Source: JACVRW01 sp963837445 (GTDB taxonomy: Bacteria > Actinomycetota > Thermoleophilia > Solirubrobacterales > Thermoleophilaceae). Taken from it: a DNA stretch of 64,000 nt. Location: the NCBI GenBank assembly GCA_963837445.1, contig CAWINK010000021.1, positions 502,339 through 566,338 on the forward strand, read 5' to 3'. The notes under the pieces were generated by a model. That model saw only the letters and a program-made list of their open reading frames with translations, did not search any database and had not been told where the DNA came from. The first letter of the stretch is position 1; each line of letters begins with the position of its first letter. A program made the translations under genes and the position numbers. Positions 17,118 through 25,830 of the stretch are shown here, one piece after another.

Positions 17118-18094
17118 GCCGGGCTGAGGTGGCGGAGCTGCCCACCGCCTCCGATTCCGAGGCGCTCGACGCCTACTCGCGCGCGGTCACGGCAGTGGCC
17201 GAGCGGCTCGCCCCGTCCGTGGCGAGCCTGCGCGTGCTCAGGCGAACGCGCGGCGGGCAGGTCCCCGCCGGTGCAGGCAGCGCGGTTGCGCTCACTCCCG
17301 ACGGCTTCCTGCTCACCTCGGCCCACGTGGTCGGGCGCTCGACCACGCGCGGGCGCGCCACGTTCGCCGACGGCCGCGAGGAGCGCTTCGAGGTCGTGGG
17401 CCGCGACCCGCTCTCGGACCTCGCGCTGCTGCGCGCCGAGGGCGATCCGCTCACCCCGGCCGAGCTCGGCGACGCGGAGCGCCTGCGCGTGGGCCAGCTG
17501 GTCGTGGCGATCGGCAACCCGCACGGCCTCGGCGGCTCCGTGACCGCGGGCGTGGTGTCGGGCCTCGGTCGCTCCCTGCCCGCGAGGTCGCGGCGCGCCG
17601 GCCGCATCATCGACAACGTGATCCAGACGGACGCCGCGCTCAACCCCGGCAACTCCGGTGGCGCACTCGCCGACAGCCGTGGCCGGGTGGTGGGGATCAA
17701 CACCGCCGTGGCCGGCATCGGGCTTGGCCTCGCCGTGCCGATCAACGAGACCACCCAGCGCGTGATCGCGGGCCTGATGTCGGACGGCCGCGTGCGGCGG
17801 GCATACCTCGGCATCGCGGGCGGGCCGCGCCCGGTGCCGCCTCAGGCCCGGGCAGAGACCGGCTCGGAGAGCTGCATCGAGGTCGTGGAGGTGGTTGACG
17901 GCGCCCCGGCCGCCCGCGCAGGCATCCGCCCCGAGGATCTGATCCTGTCCGTGAACGGAACGCGCACCGAACGCGTCGAGGACCTCCAGCGGCTGATGGT
18001 GGCGGAGCTGATCGGCACCCCGGTGAACGTCCGCCTGCTCCGCGCCGGCAGGCTGGTCGAGCTGGAGCTCGAGCCTGCGGAGCTCGAGCTGTGA
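17114..18094 (+). CDS. HtrA-like trypsin/PDZ protease without signal peptide (second of pair)
   Basis: A 326-residue paralogue of the preceding protein, also without an export signal. The triad is His in LLTSAHVVGRS (about 69), Asp in PLSDLALLRAEGD (about 103) and Ser in ALNPGNSGGALADSRGRVVG (about 181). This is closer to canonical DegP/HtrA than its partner. The PDZ domain contains RRAYLGIAGGPRP and GAPAARAGIRPEDLILSVNG. The GTGA overlap with the first gene implies fixed stoichiometry, so a heteromeric protease is possible. The pair sits divergent from the HxlR regulator. The substrate and inducing signal are unknown. Confidence 0.83.
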   Translation: MSRAEVAELPTASDSEALDAYSRAVTAVAERLAPSVASLRVLRRTRGGQVPAGAGSAVALTPDGFLLTSAHVVGRSTTRGRATFADGREERFEVVGRDPLSDLALLRAEGDPLTPAELGDAERLRVGQLVVAIGNPHGLGGSVTAGVVSGLGRSLPARSRRAGRIIDNVIQTDAALNPGNSGGALADSRGRVVGINTAVAGIGLGLAVPINETTQRVIAGLMSDGRVRRAYLGIAGGPRPVPPQARAETGSESCIEVVEVVDGAPAARAGIRPEDLILSVNGTRTERVEDLQRLMVAELIGTPVNVRLLRAGRLVELELEPAELEL

Positions 18095-18906
18095 GCAGCG
18101 ACGGTCTGCTCGAGCCGGTCGTCCCAGCTACTAGAGGCCCGGGATGTGGCGCATCGCGAAGCCGTCGGTCGAGCGCGGCTCGCTCTGCCAGCGCGTGCCC
18201 GCACGGCCCTGCCCGCTCGTATCGAAGCGCAGGCCGCCCACCACCATGAAGATGTGGCCGTAGTGGGTGTAGATCGTGATCCACCTGCCGCGACCGGGCG
18301 CCCCGTAGTTAAGGAAGCCTCCTGAAGTGAGCGGGCTCCCCAGCAGGCCTGCACTGGCCAACGCGAACGAGACCGAGCCCGAGCAGTCGTAGCCGTTGTC
18401 GCGCCAGGCGCCGTGGCCGCCGCCCCACTTGTACGGGAACTTCGCGATCTCGTTGGCGGCCATGATCACGCGCTTCACGATCTCGGGCGCGTTCTCGGGC
18501 GCCACGGCGGTGCCGTCGCTGAGCACTCGCGCCCGCGGCCCCGTCTGAAGGAATGCGGTGGTGTTGAGGTGCTTGTTGAAGTTGGCGAGCGACGCCCGGG
18601 CCTCACGCAGCTCGGTGCGCACCTCGGCATCGGTCGGGGCGCCCGGGCTCGGCGCATCGTCGCTCGGATCGACCTCGACATCCGCGCCTGAGCCGGCGCC
18701 GAGCAGCTCCACCACCTGCGGATTCGACCCCCGCGCCCGCGGCTGCTCGACCTGGTGCTTGCGGGCCTCGCGGGCCGCCTCGGGCGTGAGTACGACCTCG
18801 GCGGGCTCCGCGGCCTTGTCGCGTTCGCCGTTCTCACTCTGCTCGCGGCCGCAGCCCGCGGCGGCGAGCGCTGCACACAGCAGCGCGAGCAGAGGCGCGG
18901 AGCGCC

Positions 18907-19167
<261 letters not shown>

Positions 19168-19187
19168 GGATCTGGAACCATAGGGAC

Positions 19188-19481
19188 GTGACCGAATCCG
19201 AACGCAGCCAGCGCCACGTCCCGCCGGATCCGAGCGGGATCGACGAACCCCATGACGTCCTAGCCGCCGAGGAGTTCGGTATCGGAACGCGCGAGAACCG
19301 CATTCCGGGGGACCCCACCGGCATACGCGAGCCGCACGACGTGCTTGCCGCCGAGGAGTTCGCGATGCCGGCCGGCGTTGAGCCGCATGGCAACGCGGAC
19401 AGCGGGCCGGGACTGCGCGCGCTGCTGCCACTGGCCCTGGCCGGGCTCGTGCTGCTGATCGCGCTCCGTCGCCGGCGCTGA
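19188..19481 (+). CDS. Small tail-anchored protein with duplicated EPHDVLAAEEF motif
   Basis: A 97-residue protein of unknown function. Two copies of a motif are separated by about 30 residues: DPSGIDEPHDVLAAEEFGIG and DPTGIREPHDVLAAEEFAMP. A glycine-rich linker leads to one C-terminal hydrophobic helix (RALLPLALAGLVLLIAL) capped by RRRR, so the repeats should face the cytosol on a tail-anchored protein. GTG 19188 is the start. The stop overlaps the ferredoxin ATG (TGATG at 19479-19483), so the two are co-translated. A partner role for the ferredoxin is plausible but unproven. Confidence 0.6.
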   Translation: MTESERSQRHVPPDPSGIDEPHDVLAAEEFGIGTRENRIPGDPTGIREPHDVLAAEEFAMPAGVEPHGNADSGPGLRALLPLALAGLVLLIALRRRR

Positions 19482-19714
19482 TGCCAGAGCTCTCGCCGCA
19501 GAACCGGATCGACATCACCGTCGACCGGGCTCTCTGCATCGGCTCTGGCGACTGCGTCGACACCGCCCCGAACGTCTTCCAGCTCGACGACGAGGACAAG
19601 GCGGTCGTGGTGGATCCCGACGGCGCGTCGGTGGGCGAGGTCGTGGAAGCCGCGGGCAACTGCCCGGTCAGCGCGATCTTCGTCGTGGGCGAGGAGGGGG
19701 ACCTGTATCCCTAG
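19481..19714 (+). CDS. Ferredoxin, 3Fe-4S single-cluster type
   Basis: A 77-residue ferredoxin of the type that donates electrons to actinobacterial P450s and similar oxidoreductases. Three cluster cysteines are visible: RALCIGSGDCVDTAP (CxxxxxC) and AGNCPVSAIFV (C-P). The second ligand of a 4Fe-4S set is not cysteine, which indicates a 3Fe-4S cluster. It is translationally coupled to the EPHDVLAAEEF protein. A P450 gene lies 17 kb away (36974); a functional link is only a possibility. It is convergent with the next gene (four-base overlap). Confidence 0.88.
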   Translation: MPELSPQNRIDITVDRALCIGSGDCVDTAPNVFQLDDEDKAVVVDPDGASVGEVVEAAGNCPVSAIFVVGEEGDLYP

Positions 19715-20136
19715 GCGTGGCGCTCGGCCGGCGACAGCGCGGCACGCATCGCCTCGGCGCTGAGCTCCTCGAGCGGGAACAGCAGGCTGCGGACGATCGC
19801 AAGCGGCTCGCGATCCTCCTCGCGGATCCACTCGGCCTCGTCACGCGACGTGACGTAGAAGTCGAGCGAATGCCGGTAGGCGGTGAGGCGCGCGGGGCGC
19901 AGCACGATCGTGCCGGCGCCGCCGATCAGCTCGCCCAGCTCGTCGGCCAATGCCGTGAGCTCGCGCAGCTCGATCACGTCGTCCGCCGACATCTCGGTGT
20001 TGCGGAAGCGCTCCGCCGCGCTGGCGGCAACGGCGTGTGCCGAGGCGCTGATCTCCTCCTCGCGGAGATCGAAAATCGCGAACACGACGGGCTCGCCGTC
20101 GAGGTCGCGGGAGATGTCGATGTGCTGACGATCCAT
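19711..20136 (-). CDS. Hypothetical protein
   Basis: A 141-residue soluble, acidic protein that I do not recognise. It has an alternating charged/hydrophobic pattern suggesting an alpha/beta fold: EPVVFAIFDLREEEISASAH at the start, a helical middle (MSADDVIELRELTALADELG), then GAGTIVLRPARLTAYRHSLD and a C-terminal helix (SLLFPLEELSAEAMRAALS). There is no signal peptide, membrane helix or cysteine cluster. It is convergent with the ferredoxin gene. Coding quality (uninterrupted frame, third-position GC) supports a real gene. Confidence 0.6.
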   Translation of the reverse strand: MDRQHIDISRDLDGEPVVFAIFDLREEEISASAHAVAASAAERFRNTEMSADDVIELRELTALADELGELIGGAGTIVLRPARLTAYRHSLDFYVTSRDEAEWIREEDREPLAIVRSLLFPLEELSAEAMRAALSPAERHA

Positions 20137-20206
20137 ACCTATCCGACACTATCGGCCGATTCGGGCCGCGACGTGATGGGCTTCACATACCCTCCGGATG
20201 CGGGCC

Positions 20207-20659
20207 TTACTCGCGGCGTGCAAGCCGTCTTGCGTCCACCTCCCCCGGCAACGCGTCCAGCACCTTCACGATCCAGTCCTTGAGGAAGCGCCCACCCATG
20301 GCGTTCATCAGCCGCCAGCGGAGCGTGGTGGGATCCATCCCGCTCTCGAGCTCGACGTAGGTCTCGCCCTGCGCGGGCGTGAGTGTGAAGCGCGCCCAGC
20401 TACCCGAGGTGTTGCAGCGGAAGCGCGCCTCCTTCAGGTCCTCGAGGCGTTCTGCCACCCACACCGCTTCCACGGCATCGAGGAACGGGACGAACTTCGA
20501 GGTGCGCACGTACTCGCCGCCCTCGACGAGCGGTTCGTCAAGCTGCACGTCCACCACGTCGGGCCACCACTCCGGGTGCGTGCGCGGGTCGCTCACCACG
20601 GCCCACACGTCCTCCACCGGCGCGTCGATCAGGGCCTGGTGACGATAGGTGCCACCCAT
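20207..20659 (-). CDS. SRPBCC family protein (START/polyketide-cyclase-like)
   Basis: A 150-residue helix-grip protein that likely binds a hydrophobic ligand. The typical N-terminal strand is YRHQALIDAPVEDVWAVVSD, followed by PRTHPEWWPDVVDVQLDEPL (the W in the helical entry segment). The C-terminal long helix is GGRFLKDWIVKVLDALPGEV. There is no export signal. ATG 20659 is the only good start. The neighbouring hypothetical gene is on the same strand, 70 bases downstream. The ligand is unknown. Confidence 0.78.
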   Translation of the reverse strand: MGGTYRHQALIDAPVEDVWAVVSDPRTHPEWWPDVVDVQLDEPLVEGGEYVRTSKFVPFLDAVEAVWVAERLEDLKEARFRCNTSGSWARFTLTPAQGETYVELESGMDPTTLRWRLMNAMGGRFLKDWIVKVLDALPGEVDARRLARRE

Positions 20660-20692
20660 GGGTCCATCCTACGCCCGGCGGCCGTCGTTGGC

Positions 20693-22288
20693 TCAAGGAT
20701 TTTGGAGAGTGAAGGTGCTGAGCCGGTCGCCACCCGCGGCGTAGGCGATCACCTCGATCGGTTTGTGGCCCGCCGAGCGCGGCACGAACGCGACCCAGTA
20801 GCCGAACGGCTTGCTCGGCTTGAATTCGGTGAGCGTCGATGCCGCGACTTGGACAAGCTTCACGGGCGCCTGTTGCATGCTCCCGCCACCGTCCCGGTAG
20901 AGCACCTCGACCCGTGCGACGTTCGTGCGGGCGAAGCCGCTCAGGACCCTGTGCGTCGTGGCCTCCGACGCGTCGTTCAGGAAGCCGAAGGGCTTCGCGA
21001 ACACGCGCTCCGGGTTGCGACGCCCGAATGCGGTCGACGGCGGTAGCCCCCCGCGGCCGCCGGAGAAGCCATAGCCGGAGAAGGGTGCGTACGGCCAGAA
21101 GATGCCGACGCCGGTGCCGTAGTCCGACTGCTCGACATAGATCTCGTAGAGCGCGCCGTCGGGCGAGCGGCCGCTCATGACGACGGTCGAGGCACTGCTC
21201 CCGCTCTCAGGGGCCCGGCGCCCGCGCTCGTCACCCGGCTCCTCCCGGCCCTCGGCCTCGATCGTGCTGACGGGGCGCACCGCGGCTGTGATGAGCGGCT
21301 CCGTTATCCGGTCCAGAACGTGGCCGCTCTCGTCGTACGCGACATACTCGAACGGGCCCGGCGGCAGGCGTCCGGCAAGACAGTCATCGGCCGGCGACGG
21401 GCCCTGCGTGGTAGCCGGGCAGGCCTCGAAAGCCTTGCGCGCCTGTTCCACCTCGCGGCGGCCGATCGGCCCGAGCTTCAGCTTCCCGGTGCCGTATTGC
21501 GCCCGCAGGTCGAGGCGCGACGCGACCTCGTCGCGAGCCGCCCGGTCGCCCGGCAGGAACGCAACGAAGGTGCCGAGCGGCTCGGGTTGGCTCGCCAGCT
21601 CGCGCAGCTTTCCCTCCACGCGGGCGAAGTCCACGGGCAGCTCCTGCTCCTTGCCCTCGCCGTCCGTGTAGATGACGCTGACCCGGTGGACATCCGGCCC
21701 GGTCACTCCGGAGATCACGAGATCCGGCTCGGCGACTCCCTTCATCTGCGACGGGAGCACGTGGACGCCGTGCTGGCTGAACACGCGGTCACCCGGCCTG
21801 CCCTGCAGCTCCTCACAGGATCCGCCGCCCTCGTGTCCCTTGACCCCCGGCCAGTTCAGTGCAGCACCGATCCCCTCGAACTCCGGTCCCGGGACCGCCT
21901 CATCCGGGCCGACGCTGCACTTGTACGCCACCCACTCGTAACGGGTGCCGTCCGGTGCCGCGCCGTTGTCGATCACGACCGCCGTGCCCGCGTCCGCGAA
22001 GTCCCCCTGATCCTCCTGCGTGGGCGGTCCGCCAACGTCGCCGATCCCCACGAGGTCGCCGACCCAGGCACTCGCGGCCCTGCCGGGCGGAGTCAGCAGG
22101 ACCACGATCACCAGCAGCAGCGCGGCGGCGAGGCTCAGCAGACGAGGCGGCCGCTCTCGCGCCGGAGCCGTGTCGGTGGCACGCTGCGCCACCTCCGCAC
22201 GGGCCTCGGCCACCGCCTGCTCGCGCGCATGTGCGGCCGGCGGGGTGGGGATCTCGCTCAGGAGGTCCTTCAGTCGGTCCGGGGTCAT
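20693..22288 (-). CDS. Putative anti-sigma factor with large extracytoplasmic domain
   Basis: A 531-residue single-pass membrane protein. The N-terminal 45 residues are cytosolic (MTPDRLKDLLSEIPTPPAAH), then comes one helix (LLSLAAALLLVIVVLLTP). The long outer part has two similar halves: each ends with phrases such as VHRVSVIYTDGEGKEQELPV / VARVEVLYRDGGGSMQQAPV and GTFVAFLPGD / GYWVAFVPRS, so it carries an internal duplication. ATG 22288 overlaps the sigma-factor stop (ATGA), the classical arrangement of ECF sigma and anti-sigma. No zinc-binding HxxxCxxC is visible, so it would be a non-ZAS anti-sigma. The function is inferred from position and topology. Confidence 0.65.
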   Translation of the reverse strand: MTPDRLKDLLSEIPTPPAAHAREQAVAEARAEVAQRATDTAPARERPPRLLSLAAALLLVIVVLLTPPGRAASAWVGDLVGIGDVGGPPTQEDQGDFADAGTAVVIDNGAAPDGTRYEWVAYKCSVGPDEAVPGPEFEGIGAALNWPGVKGHEGGGSCEELQGRPGDRVFSQHGVHVLPSQMKGVAEPDLVISGVTGPDVHRVSVIYTDGEGKEQELPVDFARVEGKLRELASQPEPLGTFVAFLPGDRAARDEVASRLDLRAQYGTGKLKLGPIGRREVEQARKAFEACPATTQGPSPADDCLAGRLPPGPFEYVAYDESGHVLDRITEPLITAAVRPVSTIEAEGREEPGDERGRRAPESGSSASTVVMSGRSPDGALYEIYVEQSDYGTGVGIFWPYAPFSGYGFSGGRGGLPPSTAFGRRNPERVFAKPFGFLNDASEATTHRVLSGFARTNVARVEVLYRDGGGSMQQAPVKLVQVAASTLTEFKPSKPFGYWVAFVPRSAGHKPIEVIAYAAGGDRLSTFTLQNP

Positions 22289-22890
22289 GAGTCCTCTCTC
22301 GCTTCAGCCTCGAGCAGCTCGCGCAGGCGCGTGAGTGCGCGTGCGAGCCGTGTCCGTACGGTCCCCGCCGGTAGATCCAGCATGCGGGCCAGCTCCGCCG
22401 AGCGATAGCCCAGTAGATGGCGCATGACGATCAGTGCCCGCTGGTCAGGATCGAGCTGGCCCAGCGCGCTCATCAGTTCGTCGGAGAGCGCGTCCGACCC
22501 AGGACTGGAAGCGGCCGTCTGACCCGCGAGGTCGCCACTGAGCTCGGGCCGCCGCGCTCGGGCGCGCAACCAGTCCAGCGAGCGGTTCACCACGATCCGG
22601 TGCAGCCACGGCCGGAACGGGCGCCGGCGGTCGAAGCCGTCGATCGCGCGAACCGCCGCGAGCATCGCCTCCTGTGCGATGTCCTCCGCGGCGGCGGGGT
22701 CGTGAACGATCAGGAACGCGGCCCGGTGGGCGCTGTCCCAATGCCGTCGAACGAGTGCCTCGATCGCATCGGCCGAGCCCGCCCTGGCCTGCCTGATGAG
22801 GGATGCCTCGTCCCTAGCTCCCGCCGCTCGATACCAGGGTCGCACGAGCGAATCCAGAGCGACCTCCTGACCTGACGACGACCCAGCCAC
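22285..22890 (-). CDS. ECF RNA polymerase sigma factor
   Basis: A 201-residue ECF sigma factor. Region 2 contains ALVRRHWDSAHRAAFLIVHD, DPAAAEDIAQEAMLAAVRAI and the -10-reading FRPWLHRIVVNRSLDWLRAR. Region 4 contains LDPDQRALIVMRHLLGYRSA and the helix-turn-helix ELARMLDLPAGTVRTRLARA. It starts at GTG 22890. An AAC-N17-CGT element lies immediately upstream (22899-22924) and suggests autoregulation with an almost leaderless message. It is followed by the overlapping membrane anti-sigma candidate. Confidence 0.88.
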   Translation of the reverse strand: MAGSSSGQEVALDSLVRPWYRAAGARDEASLIRQARAGSADAIEALVRRHWDSAHRAAFLIVHDPAAAEDIAQEAMLAAVRAIDGFDRRRPFRPWLHRIVVNRSLDWLRARARRPELSGDLAGQTAASSPGSDALSDELMSALGQLDPDQRALIVMRHLLGYRSAELARMLDLPAGTVRTRLARALTRLRELLEAEAREDS

Positions 22891-22898
22891 GCCTCAAA

Positions 22899-22924
22899 TA
22901 CGACACGGCCGAGCGGACTGTTTC
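22899..22924 (-). promoter_or_regulatory. Candidate ECF-type promoter of the sigma-factor gene
   Basis: On the minus strand GAAAC (22924-22920) and CGTA (22902-22899) are separated by 17 bases, fitting the AAC-N16/17-CGT pattern of ECF promoters. The start point would fall within a few bases of the GTG at 22890. This is a pattern match only, but its position directly before an ECF gene is what autoregulation predicts. Confidence 0.45.
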
Positions 22925-22929
22925 AATCG

Positions 22930-23733
22930 TCAGGGCTCGAGCTTCGCCGAGAAGACCTTCAGATCGCTCGGCGCGCCCTTCGCCTTGAAGCGCCAGCGGC
23001 GGCGGAGGTCCACGGCCCCGTCACCGATCTGCTCGCAGACCGCCTCCGAGATCAGCACCTCCCCGGGACCGGCGGCGTCGGCCACGCGGGCCGCGACGTT
23101 CACGTCAACCCCGAAGTAGTCGCTGCCGAGCTTCCGCGGCCTCCCGAAGTGGATGCCGCCGCGCAGCTCGGGCCGATAGCCGTCAACCCGGATCTCGCCC
23201 ACGGCCCGACTCGCCTCGAGCGCCGCATCCACGGCCTCCCCGGCATCGTCGAACACGGCCATCACGCCATCCCCGAGACGCTTCACGATCTGCCCGTCAC
23301 GGTCCTTGATCACCGGGTCCACGGTGCGCCCCACCATCCGAAGCAGCTCGAGCGCCGCATCGTCGCCGGCCTCGAGCGCCCAGTCCGAGAACCCAACGAG
23401 GTCGGTGAACAGGATCGCCAGCGGCTCGTCCCCCCTGCCTCGACCCTGCGCCTCCGACACCGCCTGCCACACCTGAATCGCGCCCAACCCGAGCTCCCGC
23501 ACGGCACTGGGCCGCCGATCGGTGACAGAGGCCAACCGCTGGGCTATCAGCTGCGGCGGCTCATCCCCGGCAACCGAAAGCGGATCCCCGTATGCATGGT
23601 CGCCGGGAAGCCGCGCGCGCAGCGCGCGTGCCGCCTTGACCACACCGTCCCTGCCGTCGAAGCGCCCCAGGGCATTGAGAGCACGCCTGAAGCGCCGCGG
23701 TGCGTCCGTGGTCTCGCCATCGAGCTCTGCCAT
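22930..23733 (-). CDS. Class III adenylate/guanylate cyclase
   Basis: A 267-residue soluble protein with a C-terminal class III nucleotidyl cyclase homology domain. Metal-binding aspartates are in AILFTDLVGFSDWALEAGDD and KRLGDGVMAVFDDAGEAVDA, and the transition-state Asn/Arg pair is in YFGVDVNVAARVADAAGPGE. The N-terminal 110 residues (RRFRRALNALGRFDGRDGV, LGLGAIQVWQAVSEAQ) form a small helical domain without a recognised sensor. There is no membrane segment, so it makes cAMP or cGMP in the cytosol. A CRP-type site at 36919-36934 is a possible downstream target, with no direct evidence. It is preceded by a 13-bp inverted repeat. Confidence 0.85.
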   Translation of the reverse strand: MAELDGETTDAPRRFRRALNALGRFDGRDGVVKAARALRARLPGDHAYGDPLSVAGDEPPQLIAQRLASVTDRRPSAVRELGLGAIQVWQAVSEAQGRGRGDEPLAILFTDLVGFSDWALEAGDDAALELLRMVGRTVDPVIKDRDGQIVKRLGDGVMAVFDDAGEAVDAALEASRAVGEIRVDGYRPELRGGIHFGRPRKLGSDYFGVDVNVAARVADAAGPGEVLISEAVCEQIGDGAVDLRRRWRFKAKGAPSDLKVFSAKLEP

Positions 23734-23746
23734 TAGCGGAAGCTTC

Positions 23747-23795
23747 CCACTGCCACGAGAAAGGTCTCACTATGCGACGAAACTCGTGGCAGTGG
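23747..23795. repeat. 13-bp perfect inverted repeat with 23-base loop
   Basis: CCACTGCCACGAG (23747-23759) and CTCGTGGCAGTGG (23783-23795) are perfectly complementary. The element fills the short gap between the secreted-protein gene (stop 23799) and the cyclase gene (start 23733), both on the minus strand. It follows the cyclase promoter side and precedes no gene directly on the plus strand. It could be a regulatory hairpin; as a terminator it would have to act on plus-strand antisense transcripts. Confidence 0.6.
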
Positions 23796-23798
23796 CGC

Positions 23799-24272
23799 TC
23801 AGCGTGCCCAGAATGAGGTGCGCTTGCGCGCTCCCGCCCGCGACAGCCCGATGTGGATGTGGTCCTTGTGGGCCTCCGTGTAGTTCACGCGCTTGCGCAG
23901 CTTGCCGCGCTCGGTGTAACAGGCGGAGTACTTGCCCATCCCATCAGCGCCCGACCACCACGAGTGGCAGTTCCAGATGATCTCCTGGATGCCCATTCGG
24001 CGGGCCAGCGCGTGCTCGTTTCCGGCGCTGTCGGTGGCGAGCCAGCGGTCGATCAAACGCCGCGCCTCGCAGCGCATGATTCCCCAGGAGGTTCCCTTCG
24101 CGTTGCGCTCGAGCCAGTCGACCAGCGCCAGGGCGCCCGGGGTCGGCCGCTTGCGACAGTCCTTCGCCTTGTCGTATGCGTAGTCGTCGATCGGGGGATC
24201 GGCAACGGCCGACGGAGCGGCGAGCGCCGCGATCACTGCGATCAGAGCGAGTAGGACAAAGCCGATCCGCAC
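23799..24272 (-). CDS. Secreted protein with HKDHIHI motif (possible metallopeptidase-like)
   Basis: A 157-residue exported protein with a clear signal peptide (MRIGFVLLALIAVIAALAAP, cleavage near SAVA-DP). Four cysteines (DCRK, MRCEA, WNCHSWW, SACYTE) probably form disulfides. The C-terminus carries AHKDHIHIGLSRAGARKRTS; HxxHxH-like clusters of this kind occur in LAS/M15-type peptidases, but the rest of the catalytic set is not obvious. I therefore call it only a secreted protein with a possible metal site. It ends just before the inverted repeat at 23747. Confidence 0.6.
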   Translation of the reverse strand: MRIGFVLLALIAVIAALAAPSAVADPPIDDYAYDKAKDCRKRPTPGALALVDWLERNAKGTSWGIMRCEARRLIDRWLATDSAGNEHALARRMGIQEIIWNCHSWWSGADGMGKYSACYTERGKLRKRVNYTEAHKDHIHIGLSRAGARKRTSFWAR

Positions 24273-24294
24273 CGCGGATGCATCGGCAAAAACG

Positions 24295-25830
24295 TCAGCG
24301 CCCGTAGACCAGCTTGAGCAACCTCGCGACGAGGCCCGAGCGCCTGCGCGTGTAGGGCATCATGTGCAGGTCCTTCTTCATGGGCGCGAAGGTCGTGACG
24401 AGCACGCTCTGCTTCTTCGTGTACTTGCGGATCCCGTCCGCCCCGTGGCGCGTGCCGAGTCCGGACTCCTTCCATCCGCCCATCGGGAGCTCGAGCGCCA
24501 CGTAGTTGACCTGGGCGTCGTTCACGGTCACGGCCCCGGCCTCGATGCGGCGCGCCAGCCGCTCGCCCTTGCCCGCGTCCTTCGTCCACACGGACGCCTG
24601 AAGCCCGTACGGGCTGTCGTTCGCGAGCCGCACCGCCTCCTCGGCATCGCGGACCTTCATGATCGGGACCGTCGGCCCGAACGTCTCCTCGCGCATGCAC
24701 GCCATGGAGTGGTCCACGTCCACGAGCACCGTGGGCTCGAAGAAGTGGCCGCCCTCGTCGCTGCGACCGCCGCCCACCAGCACGCGGGCACCACGTTCCA
24801 CCGCGTCCTTCACGTGCCGCTCCACGATGTCCGACTGCGGCGGGTGGATCACCGAGCCGATGTCGGTGGAGCCCGGCGCGCCGGAGGTGCCCTGGCGCAG
24901 GGCGCCGACCTTGTCGGCCACGCGCCGAACGAAGTCGTCGTAGATCGGCTCCTCCACGTACACGCGCTCGGTCGAGATGCAGGTCTGGCCGGCGTTCTGC
25001 ATCGAATAGTGGACCGCGGCGTTCGCCGCGCGCTCGATGTCCGCGTCAGCGCACACGATCATCGGGTCCTTGCCGCCCAGCTCGAGCGCCACCGGCGTGA
25101 GCGTCTGCGCGGCGCGCCCCATCACGCGCTTGCCGGTGGCTGTCGAGCCCGTGAACATCACGAAGTCCACCTCGTCGATCAGCGCCTCGCCGGTCTCGCC
25201 GTAGCCGGGCACCACCTGGAACACATCCGCCGGCAGTCCGCACTCGCGCAGCATCTCTGCCATCAGGAGTGAGGTGAGCGGCGTGACCTCGGACGGCTTC
25301 AGCAGCACCGCATTGCCTGCCGCGAGCGCCGGAATGCAGTCCCCGAACGAGTTCGTGAGCGGGTAGTTCCACGGGCCGATCACGCCGACGACGCCTACAG
25401 GCGCGTAGCGCAGGATCAGCTTGCGCCCCTTGGCGAACGGCGAGGCCGTCTTCACCTTCTCCTCGGCGAGGTAGCCCTCAGCGTTCTTTGCCCAGAAGGC
25501 GAACGAGCCGACGGCGTAGCCGATCTCGGCCATGAGCGCGTCCTCGTAGGTCTTGCCGGTCTCCGACACGATCGTGTCGATCACGCGCTGGGAGTTGTCC
25601 GAGATCCACTTCTGGCAGCGCTTCAGCACGGCGGCGCGGCCATCGAAGCCGAGCGCCTCCCAGCCCGGCTGCGCGGCCCGGGCGCGGGCGACCAGCTCGG
25701 CCACCTGCTCCGGCGCCACCACGGGAACGCTCGCGATCACCTTCCCGGTCGACGGGTTCTCCACCTCGATCGTGCGGGTGGCCGGCGCACCGTTCGATCC
25801 GGTGCTGGGAACTGTCGTCGTCTCAGTCAT
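24295..25830 (-). CDS. NAD(P)-dependent aldehyde dehydrogenase
   Basis: A 511-residue ALDH superfamily enzyme that oxidises an aldehyde to an acid; the substrate is unknown. Landmarks are VVGVIGPWNYPLTNSFGDCI (cofactor-binding Asn), FTGSTATGKRVMGRAAQ, the general base LELGGKDPMIV (Glu near 250) and the nucleophile NAGQTCISTERVYV (Cys284), then REETFGPTVPIMKV. A basic C-terminal extension (PYTRRRSGLVARLLKLVYGR) beyond the normal fold may be membrane-associating, as in fatty-aldehyde dehydrogenases. ATG 25830 has a good AAGGAG five bases upstream and overlaps the stop of the upstream SDR gene (ATGA). Confidence 0.9.
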   Translation of the reverse strand: MTETTTVPSTGSNGAPATRTIEVENPSTGKVIASVPVVAPEQVAELVARARAAQPGWEALGFDGRAAVLKRCQKWISDNSQRVIDTIVSETGKTYEDALMAEIGYAVGSFAFWAKNAEGYLAEEKVKTASPFAKGRKLILRYAPVGVVGVIGPWNYPLTNSFGDCIPALAAGNAVLLKPSEVTPLTSLLMAEMLRECGLPADVFQVVPGYGETGEALIDEVDFVMFTGSTATGKRVMGRAAQTLTPVALELGGKDPMIVCADADIERAANAAVHYSMQNAGQTCISTERVYVEEPIYDDFVRRVADKVGALRQGTSGAPGSTDIGSVIHPPQSDIVERHVKDAVERGARVLVGGGRSDEGGHFFEPTVLVDVDHSMACMREETFGPTVPIMKVRDAEEAVRLANDSPYGLQASVWTKDAGKGERLARRIEAGAVTVNDAQVNYVALELPMGGWKESGLGTRHGADGIRKYTKKQSVLVTTFAPMKKDLHMMPYTRRRSGLVARLLKLVYGR

